DNA of 64,000 bases from JAFECT01 sp036501825 (GCA_036501825.1 DASXZP010000032.1:186001-250000), one strand, 5' to 3'; positions 31,083 to 40,539 are shown, numbered from the stretch's first letter. Made by a program: numbers and translations. The notes: a model not told the origin generated them from the letters alone.

Positions 31083-33049
31083 GAGCGCACCTTCACATAG
31101 TCGCCGGGCGCCTCGGTGAGTGGTTTCAGCTTGCCCTTGGTGGGATCGCGCGCGGCGACCCAGCCGCCCGACCTGGCGTGCAGCCACTGCGCCCAGTGCG
31201 GCCACCACGAGCCGGGTTTCTCGACCGCGCCATCGAACCATTCCTCGAACGTCGGCGGAAGTTCGGGGTTTTCCCAGTGCTGGTACTTCTTTGCCGCGGG
31301 CGGATTGACTACGCCGGCGATATGGCCGGACCCCGCCAGCGTATAAGTCACGTCGCCGCCAAACAGGCGCGCGCTCTTATAGACCGACCGCGCCGGGGCG
31401 ATGTGGTCCTCGCGGCTGGCCTGGAAATACATCGGAACCTTGACGCTCTTCGGATCGAGCTTGACGCCATCGAGCACCAGCTCGCCCTTCGAAAACGCGT
31501 TCTGGCCGTAGAACTGGCGCAGATATTCCAGGTGCAGCGCCTTGGGCATGCGCGTCTGGTCGGAGTTCCAGTAAAGCAGGTCGAAGCTCGGCGGCTCCTT
31601 GCCCATCAGATAGTTGTTCACGAAGAACGACCAGACCAGGTCGTTGGCGCGCAACGCGTTGAAGGTGTCGGCCATGGCGGCGCCCGGCAGCACGCCGCCG
31701 GCGGCGTCCATCATCTCCTCGAGCTGCTTCAGCCAGGCTTCGTCGGTGAACAGCAGAAGATCGCCCGCTTCGGAGAAATCGTGCTGCGCGGCGAAGAAAG
31801 TCACTGCGTTAAACCGTTTGTCGCCCTTGGCCGCCATGTGCGCGAGCGTCGAGCCCAGGAGCGTGCCGCCGATGCAATAGCCGACGGCGTTCAGCTGATC
31901 GGTCCCGCACTGCTCCATCACCTTGGTCGAGGCGGAGTAGATGCCGCCGCGCATATAGTCGGCGAAGCTGCGGTCGCGCAGGGATTGGTCGGGGTTCACC
32001 CACGAGGTCACGAACACGGTGAACCCCTGGTCGGTGAGCCAGCGGATCATCGAGTTCTCGGGCCGCAGATCGAGGATGTAGAACTTGTTGATCCACGGCG
32101 GGAAGATCAGCAGCGGCGTCTCGCGCGCCTGCACCGTCGTCGGGTTGAACTGCAAAAGCTCATAGAGTTCGTCGCGCCAGACCACCTTGCCGGGCGCGGT
32201 CGCGACATTCTCGCCGACCTTGAAACGGCTGTAATCGGTCTGGCTGATCGCCAGCTTGCCGCCGCCGCGTTCGATGTCGGCGGCGAAGTGCTCCATGCCC
32301 TTGACCAGGCTCTCGCCGTTGGTCGCCGCAAGCTCGCGCAACGCGGCGGGGTTGGACGCCAGGAAGTTGGTCGGCGAAAACGCGTCGGTCAGCAGCTTGG
32401 TGAAAAACTCCGCGCGCCGCTTGGTCAGCGGATCGACGCCCTCGACGCCCGACACCAGGCTGTTCAGCCAGTCGGAGGTGACGAGGTAGGACTGCTTCAT
32501 TACGTCGAAGACCGGGTTCTCGCTCCAGTCCTTGTCGTTGAAGCGCTTGTCGCCCTTAATCGGCGCCGCAGCCGGCTCCGGCGTCTCGCCCGCCGCGCGG
32601 CGCGCCGCGTTTTGCCACAGGTCCATGTAACGGCCGAACAGATCGGCCTGAGCCTTGAACAGTTTGTCCGGCGTGGTGGCGAGCCGGGTCATCACCTCGC
32701 CCATGGCCGGGCCGACGTTGAACGGATCGGGCGAGAGGGCGCGCGGGGCGTCTGCCTGCGACAGCGCCGCCTCGGCGATCGCGCCCTGGGCGGTCAGCGC
32801 GGCCTTGGCGAGGTTCAGCGACAGCCTCTCGACCGCCTCGCGTTGAGTCGGGTCCAACAGGGCCGCTTCCCACGATGCGGCGGCCGAGACCGCGGCCCGC
32901 GGCGCCTCACGTTGCGGCGGTGGAGGAGGGGCGTCTTCGAGCTTCGGGGCGGGCGCCTTGGCGGTCTTCGGTTTGGCGGAGGACGCCTTGGACGCTTTCT
33001 TGGCGGCCTTGGGCTTGGAGCCTTTGCGCGTCCCGGCTGTGGCCGCCAT
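31079..33049 (-). CDS. phaC: class I poly(3-hydroxyalkanoate) synthase
   Basis: Polymerises 3-hydroxyacyl-CoA into storage polyester granules. The 656 residues contain the PhaC N-terminal domain (AEFFTKLLTDAFSPTNFLASNP) and an alpha/beta hydrolase core. The lipase-like box has Cys as nucleophile (NAVGYCIGGTLLG, C392). The catalytic Asp (ASREDHIAP) and His (GSGHIAGVVNPP) are present. Residues 1-45 are a Lys/Ala/Pro-rich tail (KGSKPKAAKKASKASSAKPK), longer than usual and phasin- or histone-like. AGGAG precedes the ATG at 33049. No phaA/B genes are in the window. Confidence 0.96.
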   Translation of the reverse strand: MAATAGTRKGSKPKAAKKASKASSAKPKTAKAPAPKLEDAPPPPPQREAPRAAVSAAASWEAALLDPTQREAVERLSLNLAKAALTAQGAIAEAALSQADAPRALSPDPFNVGPAMGEVMTRLATTPDKLFKAQADLFGRYMDLWQNAARRAAGETPEPAAAPIKGDKRFNDKDWSENPVFDVMKQSYLVTSDWLNSLVSGVEGVDPLTKRRAEFFTKLLTDAFSPTNFLASNPAALRELAATNGESLVKGMEHFAADIERGGGKLAISQTDYSRFKVGENVATAPGKVVWRDELYELLQFNPTTVQARETPLLIFPPWINKFYILDLRPENSMIRWLTDQGFTVFVTSWVNPDQSLRDRSFADYMRGGIYSASTKVMEQCGTDQLNAVGYCIGGTLLGSTLAHMAAKGDKRFNAVTFFAAQHDFSEAGDLLLFTDEAWLKQLEEMMDAAGGVLPGAAMADTFNALRANDLVWSFFVNNYLMGKEPPSFDLLYWNSDQTRMPKALHLEYLRQFYGQNAFSKGELVLDGVKLDPKSVKVPMYFQASREDHIAPARSVYKSARLFGGDVTYTLAGSGHIAGVVNPPAAKKYQHWENPELPPTFEEWFDGAVEKPGSWWPHWAQWLHARSGGWVAARDPTKGKLKPLTEAPGDYVKVRS

Positions 33050-33093
33050 GGTCTGAACTCCTTTCGGCCTTCCGCCGCCCCGCATGATCGCAT

Positions 33094-33597
33094 ATGAGCG
33101 AAGGCGAGATGAACCGCGAGCGCCGCCTTATCCGGAGGATCGCCGCCGGGCGCAAGCCGCGAGGCTTGGACCCTTGGCGCGGCTTGGTCCTGGGCGGGAT
33201 TTGCGTCGCGGCCGCAGCACTTTCGGGCTGCATTTCCGACCCGTTCAACCAGCCGACCGATCCGAACGCCCAGGGTTCGGCTGCGATCACCGCAGAGGCC
33301 GCCCATCCGGGGCCCTATCCGCGCTGGTCGCAGTTTCCCGCCGTGCCCGCGAACGTGCCGACGGTGGCCACCTGGAATGCCGACGCCAAGGGGCTGGACG
33401 CGGACCAGGCGGAACTGCTGCGCGAGGCAGCCGGCCTGCAGTGGACGCTGCACGACTCCGACCAGTGGGCGGCCGAGCAGCGGCGGTTGATCGATCCGGC
33501 CATGGCCGTCCAGGCCCCGCCGAATTCCGCCGCCGCCACCGAAGCCTTCGCCGCCGCCGCCCGCGCCCTCGCCGTTCCGCCGCCGCCGGCGAAGTAA
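33094..33597 (+). CDS. hypothetical lipoprotein
   Basis: A 167-residue protein with a basic N-terminus, a hydrophobic segment and a lipobox (AAAALSGCI, Cys about residue 46), so it is probably membrane-anchored. The mature region is Ala/Pro-rich with no motif I recognise. Starts at 33094 or 33109 are both possible; the second gives a more usual signal length. It lies between divergent phaC and glpX and is alphaproteobacterial in style. Confidence 0.7.
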   Translation: MSEGEMNRERRLIRRIAAGRKPRGLDPWRGLVLGGICVAAAALSGCISDPFNQPTDPNAQGSAAITAEAAHPGPYPRWSQFPAVPANVPTVATWNADAKGLDADQAELLREAAGLQWTLHDSDQWAAEQRRLIDPAMAVQAPPNSAAATEAFAAAARALAVPPPPAK

Positions 33598-33682
33598 TCC
33601 ACCGTTTTACGCTTAGCCGCACCGGGGCCGCTCCCAGGAGCCCCGGACGAATCATCTAAGACTGTCGCCAGGAGTTCTCTGT

Positions 33683-34636
33683 ATGTCGTCCATCGATCTC
33701 GAGCGTGATCTGGCGCTCGACGCCGTCCGCGTCACCGAAGCCGCCGCCATCGCCGCGGCCAAGCTGGCCGGGCGCGGCGATGAAAAAGCCGCCGACCAGG
33801 TCGCGGTGGACGCCATGCGTACGGCGCTGAACAGCCTCGACATTCAGGGCACCATCGTCATCGGCGAGGGCGAGCGCGATGAAGCGCCCATGCTCTACAT
33901 CGGCGAGAAGGTGGGCACCGGCACGGGCCCTGCGGTCGACATTGCGCTGGATCCGCTGGAAGGCACCACGCTCACCGCCAAGGCCATGGCCAATGCGCTG
34001 GCGGTGCTCGCGTTGTCGCCCGCCGGCGGCATGCTGCACGCGCCCGACACCTACATGGACAAGATCGCCATCGGTCCGGGCTACCCGGAGGGCGTCATCG
34101 ACCTCGACGCCGATCCGGCGGAGAACGTGAAGGCGCTGGCCAAGATCAAGGGCGTGAGCGTCAGCGAAATCACCGCTTGCGTGCTCGACCGGCCGCGTCA
34201 CGCGTCGATCATCGACAGCCTGCGCAAGATCGGCGCGCGGGTGAACCTCATCACCGACGGCGACGTCGCGGGCGTAATCCACACCGCCGAGCCTGAAACC
34301 GGCATCGACATCTACATCGGCCAGGGCGGCGCGCCGGAAGGCGTGCTGGCGTGCGCGGCGCTGAAGTGTGTCGGCGGCCAGTTCCAGGGACGTCTGGTAT
34401 TCCGCAACGACGATGAGCGCGGCCGCGCCGAGCGCCTCGGCCTCACCGACTTCAATCGCAAGTACACGCTGAATGAACTGGTGCGCACCGACGCCGTGTT
34501 CGCCGCCACGGGCGTGACCAAGGGCGCCATGCTCGACGGCGTGCGCTACGAGAACGGCTTCGTGACCACCCACACCCTGGTGATGACCTCATCCAACCGC
34601 ACGGTCCGCCGCGTGCGCATGCGTCGCCCGGTCTAG
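33683..34636 (+). CDS. glpX: fructose-1,6-bisphosphatase class II
   Basis: Dephosphorylates fructose 1,6-bisphosphate in gluconeogenesis. The 317 residues show GTIVIGEGERDEAPMLYIGE, DIALDPLEGTTLTAKAM, LITDGDVAGVIHTA, GQGGAPEGVLACAALKCVGG and TGVTKGAML. An AGGAG site lies upstream. The glpX-recJ pairing is conserved in Alphaproteobacteria; the usual upstream hom gene is not here. Confidence 0.97.
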   Translation: MSSIDLERDLALDAVRVTEAAAIAAAKLAGRGDEKAADQVAVDAMRTALNSLDIQGTIVIGEGERDEAPMLYIGEKVGTGTGPAVDIALDPLEGTTLTAKAMANALAVLALSPAGGMLHAPDTYMDKIAIGPGYPEGVIDLDADPAENVKALAKIKGVSVSEITACVLDRPRHASIIDSLRKIGARVNLITDGDVAGVIHTAEPETGIDIYIGQGGAPEGVLACAALKCVGGQFQGRLVFRNDDERGRAERLGLTDFNRKYTLNELVRTDAVFAATGVTKGAMLDGVRYENGFVTTHTLVMTSSNRTVRRVRMRRPV

Positions 34637-34638
34637 GG

Positions 34639-36459
34639 ATGGATGAGGGCGTACTCGAGCGTGAAACCGACGCCGACGACGCCTTCCTAGGCGTAAGCCG
34701 CTCGATTACCGGCCGCCGCTGGCGCCAACGCCCTGCAGACGCGGCGCTCACCCTGCATCACCAACGCACGCTCGATCTCAGCGAACCGCTGGCGCGGGCG
34801 CTGGCCGCGCGGGACATCGCGGCGGAGGACGGTGCGCACTACCTCAACCCGACCCTGAAGGCGCTGTTCCCCGATCCGTCGAGTTTCCTCGACATGGACC
34901 GTGCCGCGGAGGCCATCGTCGATGCGCTTGTTGAGAAGAAGCGCGTCTACGTTTTCGCAGACTACGACGTCGACGGCGGCACGTCGGCGGCGCAACTGGT
35001 GCGCTGGTTCCGCGCCATGGGCGCAGACCTCCCGATCTATGTGCCCGACCGCATGAAGGAAGGCTTCGGCCCGAGCCCGGCCGCGTTCCGCGGTCTGCGC
35101 GACGCAGGCGCGGAACTGGTCATCACGGTGGATTGCGGCGCCGCGGCGCACGATGCCTTGCTGGAGGCCGCCAAGATCGGCCTCGACGTCGTGGTCATCG
35201 ACCACCATCTGATGCACGGCGAAGCGCCGCCCGTGCGTGCGCTGGTCAATCCCAACCGGCCCGGCGACACCTCCGGGCAGGGGCATCTCGCCGCGGCGGG
35301 CGTGACCTTCGTACTGGTCGCCGCCCTCAATCGCGAGGCGCGCAAGCGTGGTCTGTTCGAAGGCCGCGACGAACCCGACGTGCGCGCGTGGCTTGATCTC
35401 GCGGCGCTGGGCGCGGTGTGCGACGTGACGCGCCTGACCGGCTTCAACCGTGCTCTCGCGGCGCAGGGCCTGAAGGTCATGTCGGCGTGGGGAAACCCCG
35501 GGCTGAAGGCGCTGATGGAAGTCGCCGACGCAAAAGGTCCCGCGAGCGTGTTCCACGCGGGCTTCATCCTGGGACCGCGCATCAACGCCGGCGGACGCAT
35601 CGGTCGCTCCGACCTCGGCGCGCGCTTGCTGTCGACCGACGATCCCGAAGAAGCGATGGCGCTGGCCCAGGAACTCGACACACTGAACGCGCAACGCAAA
35701 GACGTCGAACGCGAAGTCACCGAGGCGGCGATCAAGCTGGTCGAGCAGTCGTCCAACTTCGATCCCCAGGCGCCGGTGATCGTCGCCGCCGCCGAGGGTT
35801 GGCATCCGGGCGTCATCGGCATCGTCGCGGGCCGTCTGCGCGAACGCTGGCGCCGGCCGGTGATCGTCATCGGCGTCGATCCCGTTGCCGACCTCGCCAA
35901 GGGCTCGGGCCGTTCGCAACCGGGCGTGAACCTGGGCGCCGCGGTCCAGGCCGCTTTCGACGAGGGCATACTGATGGCCGGCGGCGGCCACGCCATGGCG
36001 GCGGGCCTGACCATCCGCCCGCGCGACATCCCGGAACTGCGCGCCTTCCTGTCCGCCCGCCTGGCCAAGGAGACCGCCAAGGCGGTGGCCGAGGACGCCC
36101 TCGAACTCGATGCCGTGGTCACCGCCCGCAGCGCCGACCGCGCCCTGTTCGACGCCTTCGGCCGGATGAACCCCTTCGGCCCCGGCAATCCCGAGCCCCT
36201 GTTCGCCTTCGCCGGCATGCGGGTGGTCGAGGCGATCCCGATGAAGGGCGGCCACGTGCGCGCCACGCTGGCCGATCCGGACGGCACGCGGATTCGCGCC
36301 GTGGCCTGGCGCGCGGGCGAAGGTCCGATGGGAAAACGCCTTCTCGAACAAGGCTCTGGCCTGCATGTCGCCGGCAAGCTGAAGGCCGACGACTGGAACG
36401 GCCGCAACGGCGTCCAGCTCGAGATCGAGGACCTGGCCGATCCGCGCATGGCGACCTGA
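34639..36459 (+). CDS. recJ: single-stranded-DNA-specific exonuclease RecJ
   Basis: A 5'-3' ssDNA exonuclease of recombination and mismatch repair. The 606 residues have the DHH phosphoesterase core: VFADYDVDGGTSAAQLVRWF (motif I), VITVDCG, VVVIDHHL and LAALGAVCDV. The DHHA1 part is GPRINAGGRIGRSDLGARLL with GGGHAMAAGLTI, and a C-terminal OB domain ends the protein. The ATG is 2 bp behind the glpX stop. Confidence 0.96.
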   Translation: MDEGVLERETDADDAFLGVSRSITGRRWRQRPADAALTLHHQRTLDLSEPLARALAARDIAAEDGAHYLNPTLKALFPDPSSFLDMDRAAEAIVDALVEKKRVYVFADYDVDGGTSAAQLVRWFRAMGADLPIYVPDRMKEGFGPSPAAFRGLRDAGAELVITVDCGAAAHDALLEAAKIGLDVVVIDHHLMHGEAPPVRALVNPNRPGDTSGQGHLAAAGVTFVLVAALNREARKRGLFEGRDEPDVRAWLDLAALGAVCDVTRLTGFNRALAAQGLKVMSAWGNPGLKALMEVADAKGPASVFHAGFILGPRINAGGRIGRSDLGARLLSTDDPEEAMALAQELDTLNAQRKDVEREVTEAAIKLVEQSSNFDPQAPVIVAAAEGWHPGVIGIVAGRLRERWRRPVIVIGVDPVADLAKGSGRSQPGVNLGAAVQAAFDEGILMAGGGHAMAAGLTIRPRDIPELRAFLSARLAKETAKAVAEDALELDAVVTARSADRALFDAFGRMNPFGPGNPEPLFAFAGMRVVEAIPMKGGHVRATLADPDGTRIRAVAWRAGEGPMGKRLLEQGSGLHVAGKLKADDWNGRNGVQLEIEDLADPRMAT

Positions 36460-36513
36460 TCAGGGTGCGGCGTCCGCCCGCGCCATTTCGCCTAATGGCC
36501 TGGTCACACACCA

Positions 36514-37554
36514 GTGCTTATCTGTGGGGCCCTCTGGTGGACGGTGCTCTTGACCCCTGATTCCCCCGCGCCCTCGTGGCGCAAGATCTTCGAGACCTAT
36601 CGCCATCCCAGTCATCTTCGCAGCTCGATCGAGCTGGTGATCACGGCTGCGCCGCTCTTTCTGCTGTGGGGTCTGGCGATGTGGGCGTGCGCGCAGGGAT
36701 GGTGGTGGGCGGCGGCGCTGTCGCTGCCGGCCGCGGCGTTCCTGGTGCGGTTGTTCATGATCCAGCACGATTGCGGCCACGGGTCCTTCTTCCGCTGGAA
36801 GGGGCTCAACGACTGGACCGGCCGGATCATCGGGGTGCTGACGCTGACGCCTTACGACTACTGGCGCCGCACCCATGCGATGCACCACGGGACCTCGGGC
36901 AACCTCGACCGCCGCGGTCTCGGCAGCGTGGAGATGCTCACCGTCGACGAGTACCACGCCAAGGGCTGGCTGGGCCGCGCGGCCTACCGGTTCTACCGCA
37001 ATCCCGCCGTGCTGTTCGGGATCGGCCCGGCCTACATGTTCATGCTGCAGCACCGGCTGCCCATCGGCTTGATGCGCGACGTCCGCTCCTGGCTCAGCGT
37101 CATGGCGACCAACGCCGGGGTCGCCGCCATCGTCGTGACCCTGATTCTGTTTCTCGGTCCGGGGCCGTTCTTCGCCGTGGTCGCGCCCTCGCTGGCCGTC
37201 GCCGCCTCGATCGGCGTCTGGCTGTTCTATGTGCAGCACCAGTACGAGGGGGTGGCCTGGGCTCGGGACGGGGAATGGCGGGCCCACGAGGCCGCCCTGG
37301 AGGGCAGCTCCCACTACGACCTGCCGCCGGTGCTGCGCTGGCTGACCGCCAACATCGGCGTCCACCACGTCCATCACGTGGCCAGCCGCGTGCCCTTCTA
37401 CCGCCTGGGCCAGGTCCTTCGCGCCCACCCCGAGCTCACGGCCATGGGACGGGTGACCCTGTGGCAGAGCGTCAAGGGGGTCCGCCTGGCCCTCTGGGAC
37501 GAGGCCTCGCGCCGGCTGGTGACCTTCCGGGAGGCGAGGCGGCTGGGCGGCTGA
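36514..37554 (+). CDS. membrane fatty-acid desaturase family protein
   Basis: A di-iron membrane desaturase or hydroxylase. The 346 residues have three histidine boxes: HDCGHGSFF, HAMHHGTSG and HHVHHVASR. Four or more membrane helices surround them (LFLLWGLAMWACAQGWWWAAAL, VAAIVVTLILFLG, FFAVVAPSLAVAASIGVWLFYVQHQ). The VQHQYEGVAWARD region is typical of acyl-lipid delta-9/delta-12-type bacterial enzymes; regioselectivity cannot be assigned. The first residues are uncertain, as GTG 36514, GTG 36544 and TTG 36550 are all usable. Confidence 0.88.
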   Translation: MLICGALWWTVLLTPDSPAPSWRKIFETYRHPSHLRSSIELVITAAPLFLLWGLAMWACAQGWWWAAALSLPAAAFLVRLFMIQHDCGHGSFFRWKGLNDWTGRIIGVLTLTPYDYWRRTHAMHHGTSGNLDRRGLGSVEMLTVDEYHAKGWLGRAAYRFYRNPAVLFGIGPAYMFMLQHRLPIGLMRDVRSWLSVMATNAGVAAIVVTLILFLGPGPFFAVVAPSLAVAASIGVWLFYVQHQYEGVAWARDGEWRAHEAALEGSSHYDLPPVLRWLTANIGVHHVHHVASRVPFYRLGQVLRAHPELTAMGRVTLWQSVKGVRLALWDEASRRLVTFREARRLGG

Positions 37555-37620
37555 CCCGCCGCAGCGGAACGCCTTGCGCGCCTTACCAGTGTTGGCTATA
37601 TCGCCCGCTCTCCGCGCTGA

Positions 37621-37695
37621 GGTCCCTTCGTCTATCGGTTAGGACACCAGATTTTCAATCTGGGAAGAGGGGTTCGACTCCCCTAGGGACTGCCA
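37621..37695 (+). tRNA. tRNA-Glu (anticodon TTC)
   Basis: 75 nt with encoded CCA. Acceptor GGTCCCT/AGGGACT (the first pair is G-U), discriminator G. The anticodon stem CCAGA/TCTGG encloses loop TTTTCAA, anticodon TTC at 37654-37656. The T-arm is GGGGTTCGACTCCCC. Confidence 0.97.
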
Positions 37696-37700
37696 GCGCT

Positions 37701-37733
37701 GAAAATTCGCCCTTAACGCGAAATTTTCGTTTC
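37701..37733 (+). terminator. terminator after tRNA-Glu
   Basis: Stem GAAAATTCGC (37701-37710) / GCGAAATTTTC (37718-37728) with one bulged base and a CCTTAAC loop; T-rich tail. Confidence 0.65.
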
Positions 37734-37810
37734 CCGGCTGCCCGCCATCAAATATCCGTGTTATGGTTTTTCGCTCGCCGCGCTCTCGGCGGGCGAATGG
37801 GGCTGGAGCG

Positions 37811-38410
37811 GTGAGTTACGATTTCGAGGATGCGGGTGCGCAAACCGAAGCGGTGCGCATCAGCGGCAGAGTAAAGTGGTTCGATCCCGGCAAGGGCTAC
37901 GGCTTCATCGTCCCGGACGACCCCAACCAGACCGATTTGAAGGACGTGCTGCTGCACGTGACGAGCCTTCGCGACTCCGGTCGCGAGCAGGCCCTCGAGG
38001 GCTCGATCATCGTCTGCGAAGTGGTGCGCCGCCCCAAGGGCTGGCAGGTCGCCGCCATCCTCGAGCTGGACGAGAGTTCGGCTGCGCCGCCGGCCGAGCG
38101 CCGCGGCTATGACAGCCTGCGCCACGACCGGGGCGGCGATTTCGCCTCCATGCCGCGCGCGCCGCGCCGCGTCGCGCCCTTGTCGCCTACCGGCCCGCTC
38201 GAGCGCGCCAAGGTGAAATGGTTCAACCGCACCAAGGGCTACGGTTTCGTAGTGCGCGAAACCGATCCGGGCGATATCTTCGTCCACATCGAGACGCTTC
38301 GCCGTTGCGGCCTGGAAGACCTCCAGCCGGGCGACGATGTGATGGTCCGTTTCGCTGAAGGCCCCAAAGGGCTGGTGGTGGCGGAGATCCAGCAGGTCTC
38401 GCTCGTCTGA
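37811..38410 (+). CDS. tandem cold-shock-domain protein
   Basis: A 199-residue RNA-binding protein with two cold-shock domains. CSD1 is at residues about 16-90 (SGRVKWFDPGKGYGFIVPDD, DVLLHV) and CSD2 at about 133-197 (AKVKWFNRTKGYGFVVRETDPGDIFVHIETL). An arginine-rich linker of about 40 residues joins them. RNP1 (KGYGFI/V) and RNP2 (VLLHV, IFVHI) are intact in both. The two-CSD form is known from Caulobacter (CspC/CspD type), linked to stationary-phase survival. The GTG at 37811 follows GGAG closely. Confidence 0.93.
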   Translation: MSYDFEDAGAQTEAVRISGRVKWFDPGKGYGFIVPDDPNQTDLKDVLLHVTSLRDSGREQALEGSIIVCEVVRRPKGWQVAAILELDESSAAPPAERRGYDSLRHDRGGDFASMPRAPRRVAPLSPTGPLERAKVKWFNRTKGYGFVVRETDPGDIFVHIETLRRCGLEDLQPGDDVMVRFAEGPKGLVVAEIQQVSLV

Positions 38411-38432
38411 CCGCCCAACCGTAGAGCGCCCC

Positions 38433-38966
38433 ATGTCCCTCAATCGTCTTAGCCGCAGCGCTGCAGGCCTCGCGGCCGTTTCCGTGTGTGCGCTTCTCGC
38501 CGCCGGCCATGCCCAGGCCACGCCGAATTCCACCAGTCCCAGCGTCTGCGCCGAGGTTGCGCAGGAGCTGAAGTTTCACACGCCGCCGACCCAGAAGCTC
38601 GAGATCGAGACGCGCCACGGCGCGCGCAGGTTCGACGTCGAGGTCGCCTCCGACGACGCCACCCGCGAACTGGGTCTGATGTGCCGCAAGACCATGGCGC
38701 CGGGCCACGGCATGCTGTTCGAATTCCCGCAGGCCGAGCAACAGACCTTCTGGATGAAGAACACCTACATCCCGCTCGACATCATCTACATCGGACGCGA
38801 CGGGCGCATCGTGTCGATTTCGGCCAACGCCAAACCCTTCGACGAGTCGCCGCTGCCGTCGGCGGGTCCCGCCAACGGCGTGCTCGAGATCAAGGGCGGA
38901 CTGTCGGCGAAACTCGGCATCAAGGCCGGCGACAAGGTCAGGCACGCCTTCTACGGCCAGAGCTGA
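38433..38966 (+). CDS. exported DUF192 family protein
   Basis: A 177-residue periplasmic protein with a Sec signal (LAAVSVCALLAAGHAQA) and a DUF192 domain: FDVEVASDDATRELGLMCRKTMAPGHGMLFEF, FWMKNTYIPLDIIYI, ISANAKPFDESPLPS and GVLEIKGGLSAKLGIKAGDKV. DUF192 proteins are small beta-barrels of unknown function. It follows the double-CSD gene by 22 bp and is 4 bp ahead of the hydrolase gene, so it is likely co-transcribed. Confidence 0.9.
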   Translation: MSLNRLSRSAAGLAAVSVCALLAAGHAQATPNSTSPSVCAEVAQELKFHTPPTQKLEIETRHGARRFDVEVASDDATRELGLMCRKTMAPGHGMLFEFPQAEQQTFWMKNTYIPLDIIYIGRDGRIVSISANAKPFDESPLPSAGPANGVLEIKGGLSAKLGIKAGDKVRHAFYGQS

Positions 38967-38970
38967 CCCG

Positions 38971-39828
38971 GTGGCGCGCGCCGCGCTGATCCTGTTGTCG
39001 GCGGTCTTCCTGATGCTGGGAACGGCGCCCGGCGCGCGCGCGCAAGAGAAGGTCACGGTCGAAAACCAGCGGCTGACCATTCAGCTCGATCACCGCCGCT
39101 TCAGTCTCGTGGCCCACGTGTTCAGGCCCGCGGGCAGGGGCCCGTTCCCGCTCGTGGTGGTCAACCACGGTACGCCGTCGGGGAACCTGGAACGCCTTCG
39201 GGCGGCGAAGCTGGACAGCCTTGATCCGCCGGCGCGCTGGTTCGCGGAACACGGGTTCGTCGTCGTGGTCGCGCTGAGACCCGGCTTTGGACAATCGGAT
39301 GGTCCGTTCATGGAGCGCACGACGCCGTGCGCGAACCGCGATTACGTGCACGACGGTCGCGTCACCGCCGACGTCGAAGCCGCCATCATCGAGAGCGCCA
39401 AGGCCCTGCCGGACGTCGATGGGCATCGCGTGATCGTGGTCGGTCACTCCGCCGGCGGATTCGGCGCCATGGCCTTGGCGGACGCGCCGCCGCCCGGCGT
39501 TCTCGCGGTGATCAACTTTGCGGGCGGGAAGGGCGCGAACGACGGCGCCATCTGCAGCGGCGGCGCACGCCTCGCCCAGGCAGGCGCCGTCTTTGGTCGC
39601 GGCAATCGCCTGCCGCAGCTGTGGCTGTATGCCCCGAACGATCGCGAATTCCCGCCGTCGGTGGCGCGTCCGCTCTACGACGCCTATCGCAAGGACTCGA
39701 GGCCGGCCGTCGAGTTCGTCGAACTGCCGCCCTACGGCGATGACGGCCACCTGGCCTTCGTGGCGCCCGACCCGACCGTTTGGGCGGCGCCGGTGCTCAA
39801 GTTCCTCGCCGAGATCGGCGCGACCTGA
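38971..39828 (+). CDS. exported alpha/beta hydrolase (dienelactone hydrolase-like)
   Basis: A 285-residue hydrolase with a signal peptide (ALILLSAVFLMLGTAPGARAQ). The nucleophile elbow is GHSAGGFG (Ser in VIVVGHSAGG), the oxyanion region is VVVNHGTPSG, and the likely acid and His are PNDREF and DDGHLAF. The substrate is unknown; peptidase S9-like or dienelactone hydrolase-like annotations would fit equally. GTG start, 4 bp after DUF192. Confidence 0.85.
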   Translation: MARAALILLSAVFLMLGTAPGARAQEKVTVENQRLTIQLDHRRFSLVAHVFRPAGRGPFPLVVVNHGTPSGNLERLRAAKLDSLDPPARWFAEHGFVVVVALRPGFGQSDGPFMERTTPCANRDYVHDGRVTADVEAAIIESAKALPDVDGHRVIVVGHSAGGFGAMALADAPPPGVLAVINFAGGKGANDGAICSGGARLAQAGAVFGRGNRLPQLWLYAPNDREFPPSVARPLYDAYRKDSRPAVEFVELPPYGDDGHLAFVAPDPTVWAAPVLKFLAEIGAT

Positions 39829-39831
39829 GGT

Positions 39832-40440
39832 TCAGCCCCAGCGCTTGCGCACCGCCTGGGCGGCCGGGCGCGCGTAGCAGCGCGCGACCCAGTCGGCGAC
39901 GTGCGGATGCGGGCTCAGGTCCATCTGGTCCGTGCGCGAGGGCGACAGCACGCCCGCGACATTCAGGTCCGCGACGCTGAACTGCTCGCCCAGCAGCCAG
40001 GGCCGATCCTTCAGCACGCCGTCGAGCTTGCTCAGTTCCACGTTCGCCAGCGCCGTAAGTTCGGGCCCCGCCAGCGTCTTCAGAAATCGCGTGCGCACGT
40101 CCTTCTGGATCCACGGCTCGACGTGGCCCTGGACCCACAGCGACCAGCGCCAGGCCTGGGCCTCGCCCGCCGCGTCCGCGGGATAGAGGGGCGCCTCGCC
40201 GTGGCGGCCATAGGTCTTGCAGATATAGAGGTTGATCGCGAGCGACTCCGAAACGACCACCGCCCCGTCCGCCAGGATCGGGATCGCGCCCATCGGGTTG
40301 AGCCGCAGGTACTCGGGCGACTTCAGCTTGGGGTCCTCATAGCCGATCGGGTCGTGGTCGTAGCTGAGGCCGAGCTCCTCCAGTGTCCAGAAGATGCGGC
40401 GGGTGCGGGACTTGTCGGAGCCGTAGAGGGTTAGGGTCAT
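39832..40440 (-). CDS. glutathione S-transferase family protein
   Basis: A 202-residue protein with an N-terminal thioredoxin-like domain (LTLYGSDKSRTRRIFWTLEELGLSYD, LNPMGAIPILADGAVVVSESLAINLYI) and an alpha-helical C-terminal domain (WLLGEQFSVADLNVAGVL, N-capping box). The SRTRR region takes the place of the catalytic Ser/Cys region; substrates are unknown. It is convergent with the hydrolase gene, 3 bp apart. Confidence 0.92.
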   Translation of the reverse strand: MTLTLYGSDKSRTRRIFWTLEELGLSYDHDPIGYEDPKLKSPEYLRLNPMGAIPILADGAVVVSESLAINLYICKTYGRHGEAPLYPADAAGEAQAWRWSLWVQGHVEPWIQKDVRTRFLKTLAGPELTALANVELSKLDGVLKDRPWLLGEQFSVADLNVAGVLSPSRTDQMDLSPHPHVADWVARCYARPAAQAVRKRWG

Positions 40441-40539
40441 GGCGGACCTTTGGCCGCGGGCCGCGCCTCGGGTCAAGCCGCCGGTTGGCTATCTCAGGCC
40501 CATGGGTTATCTGGCGGGGACTGGATGACCCGCCGAGTC

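Noticed and set aside
31178..33097. 639-codon plus-strand frame over phaC
   Set aside because: Antisense shadow of the PHA synthase; the phaC motifs decide the coding strand.
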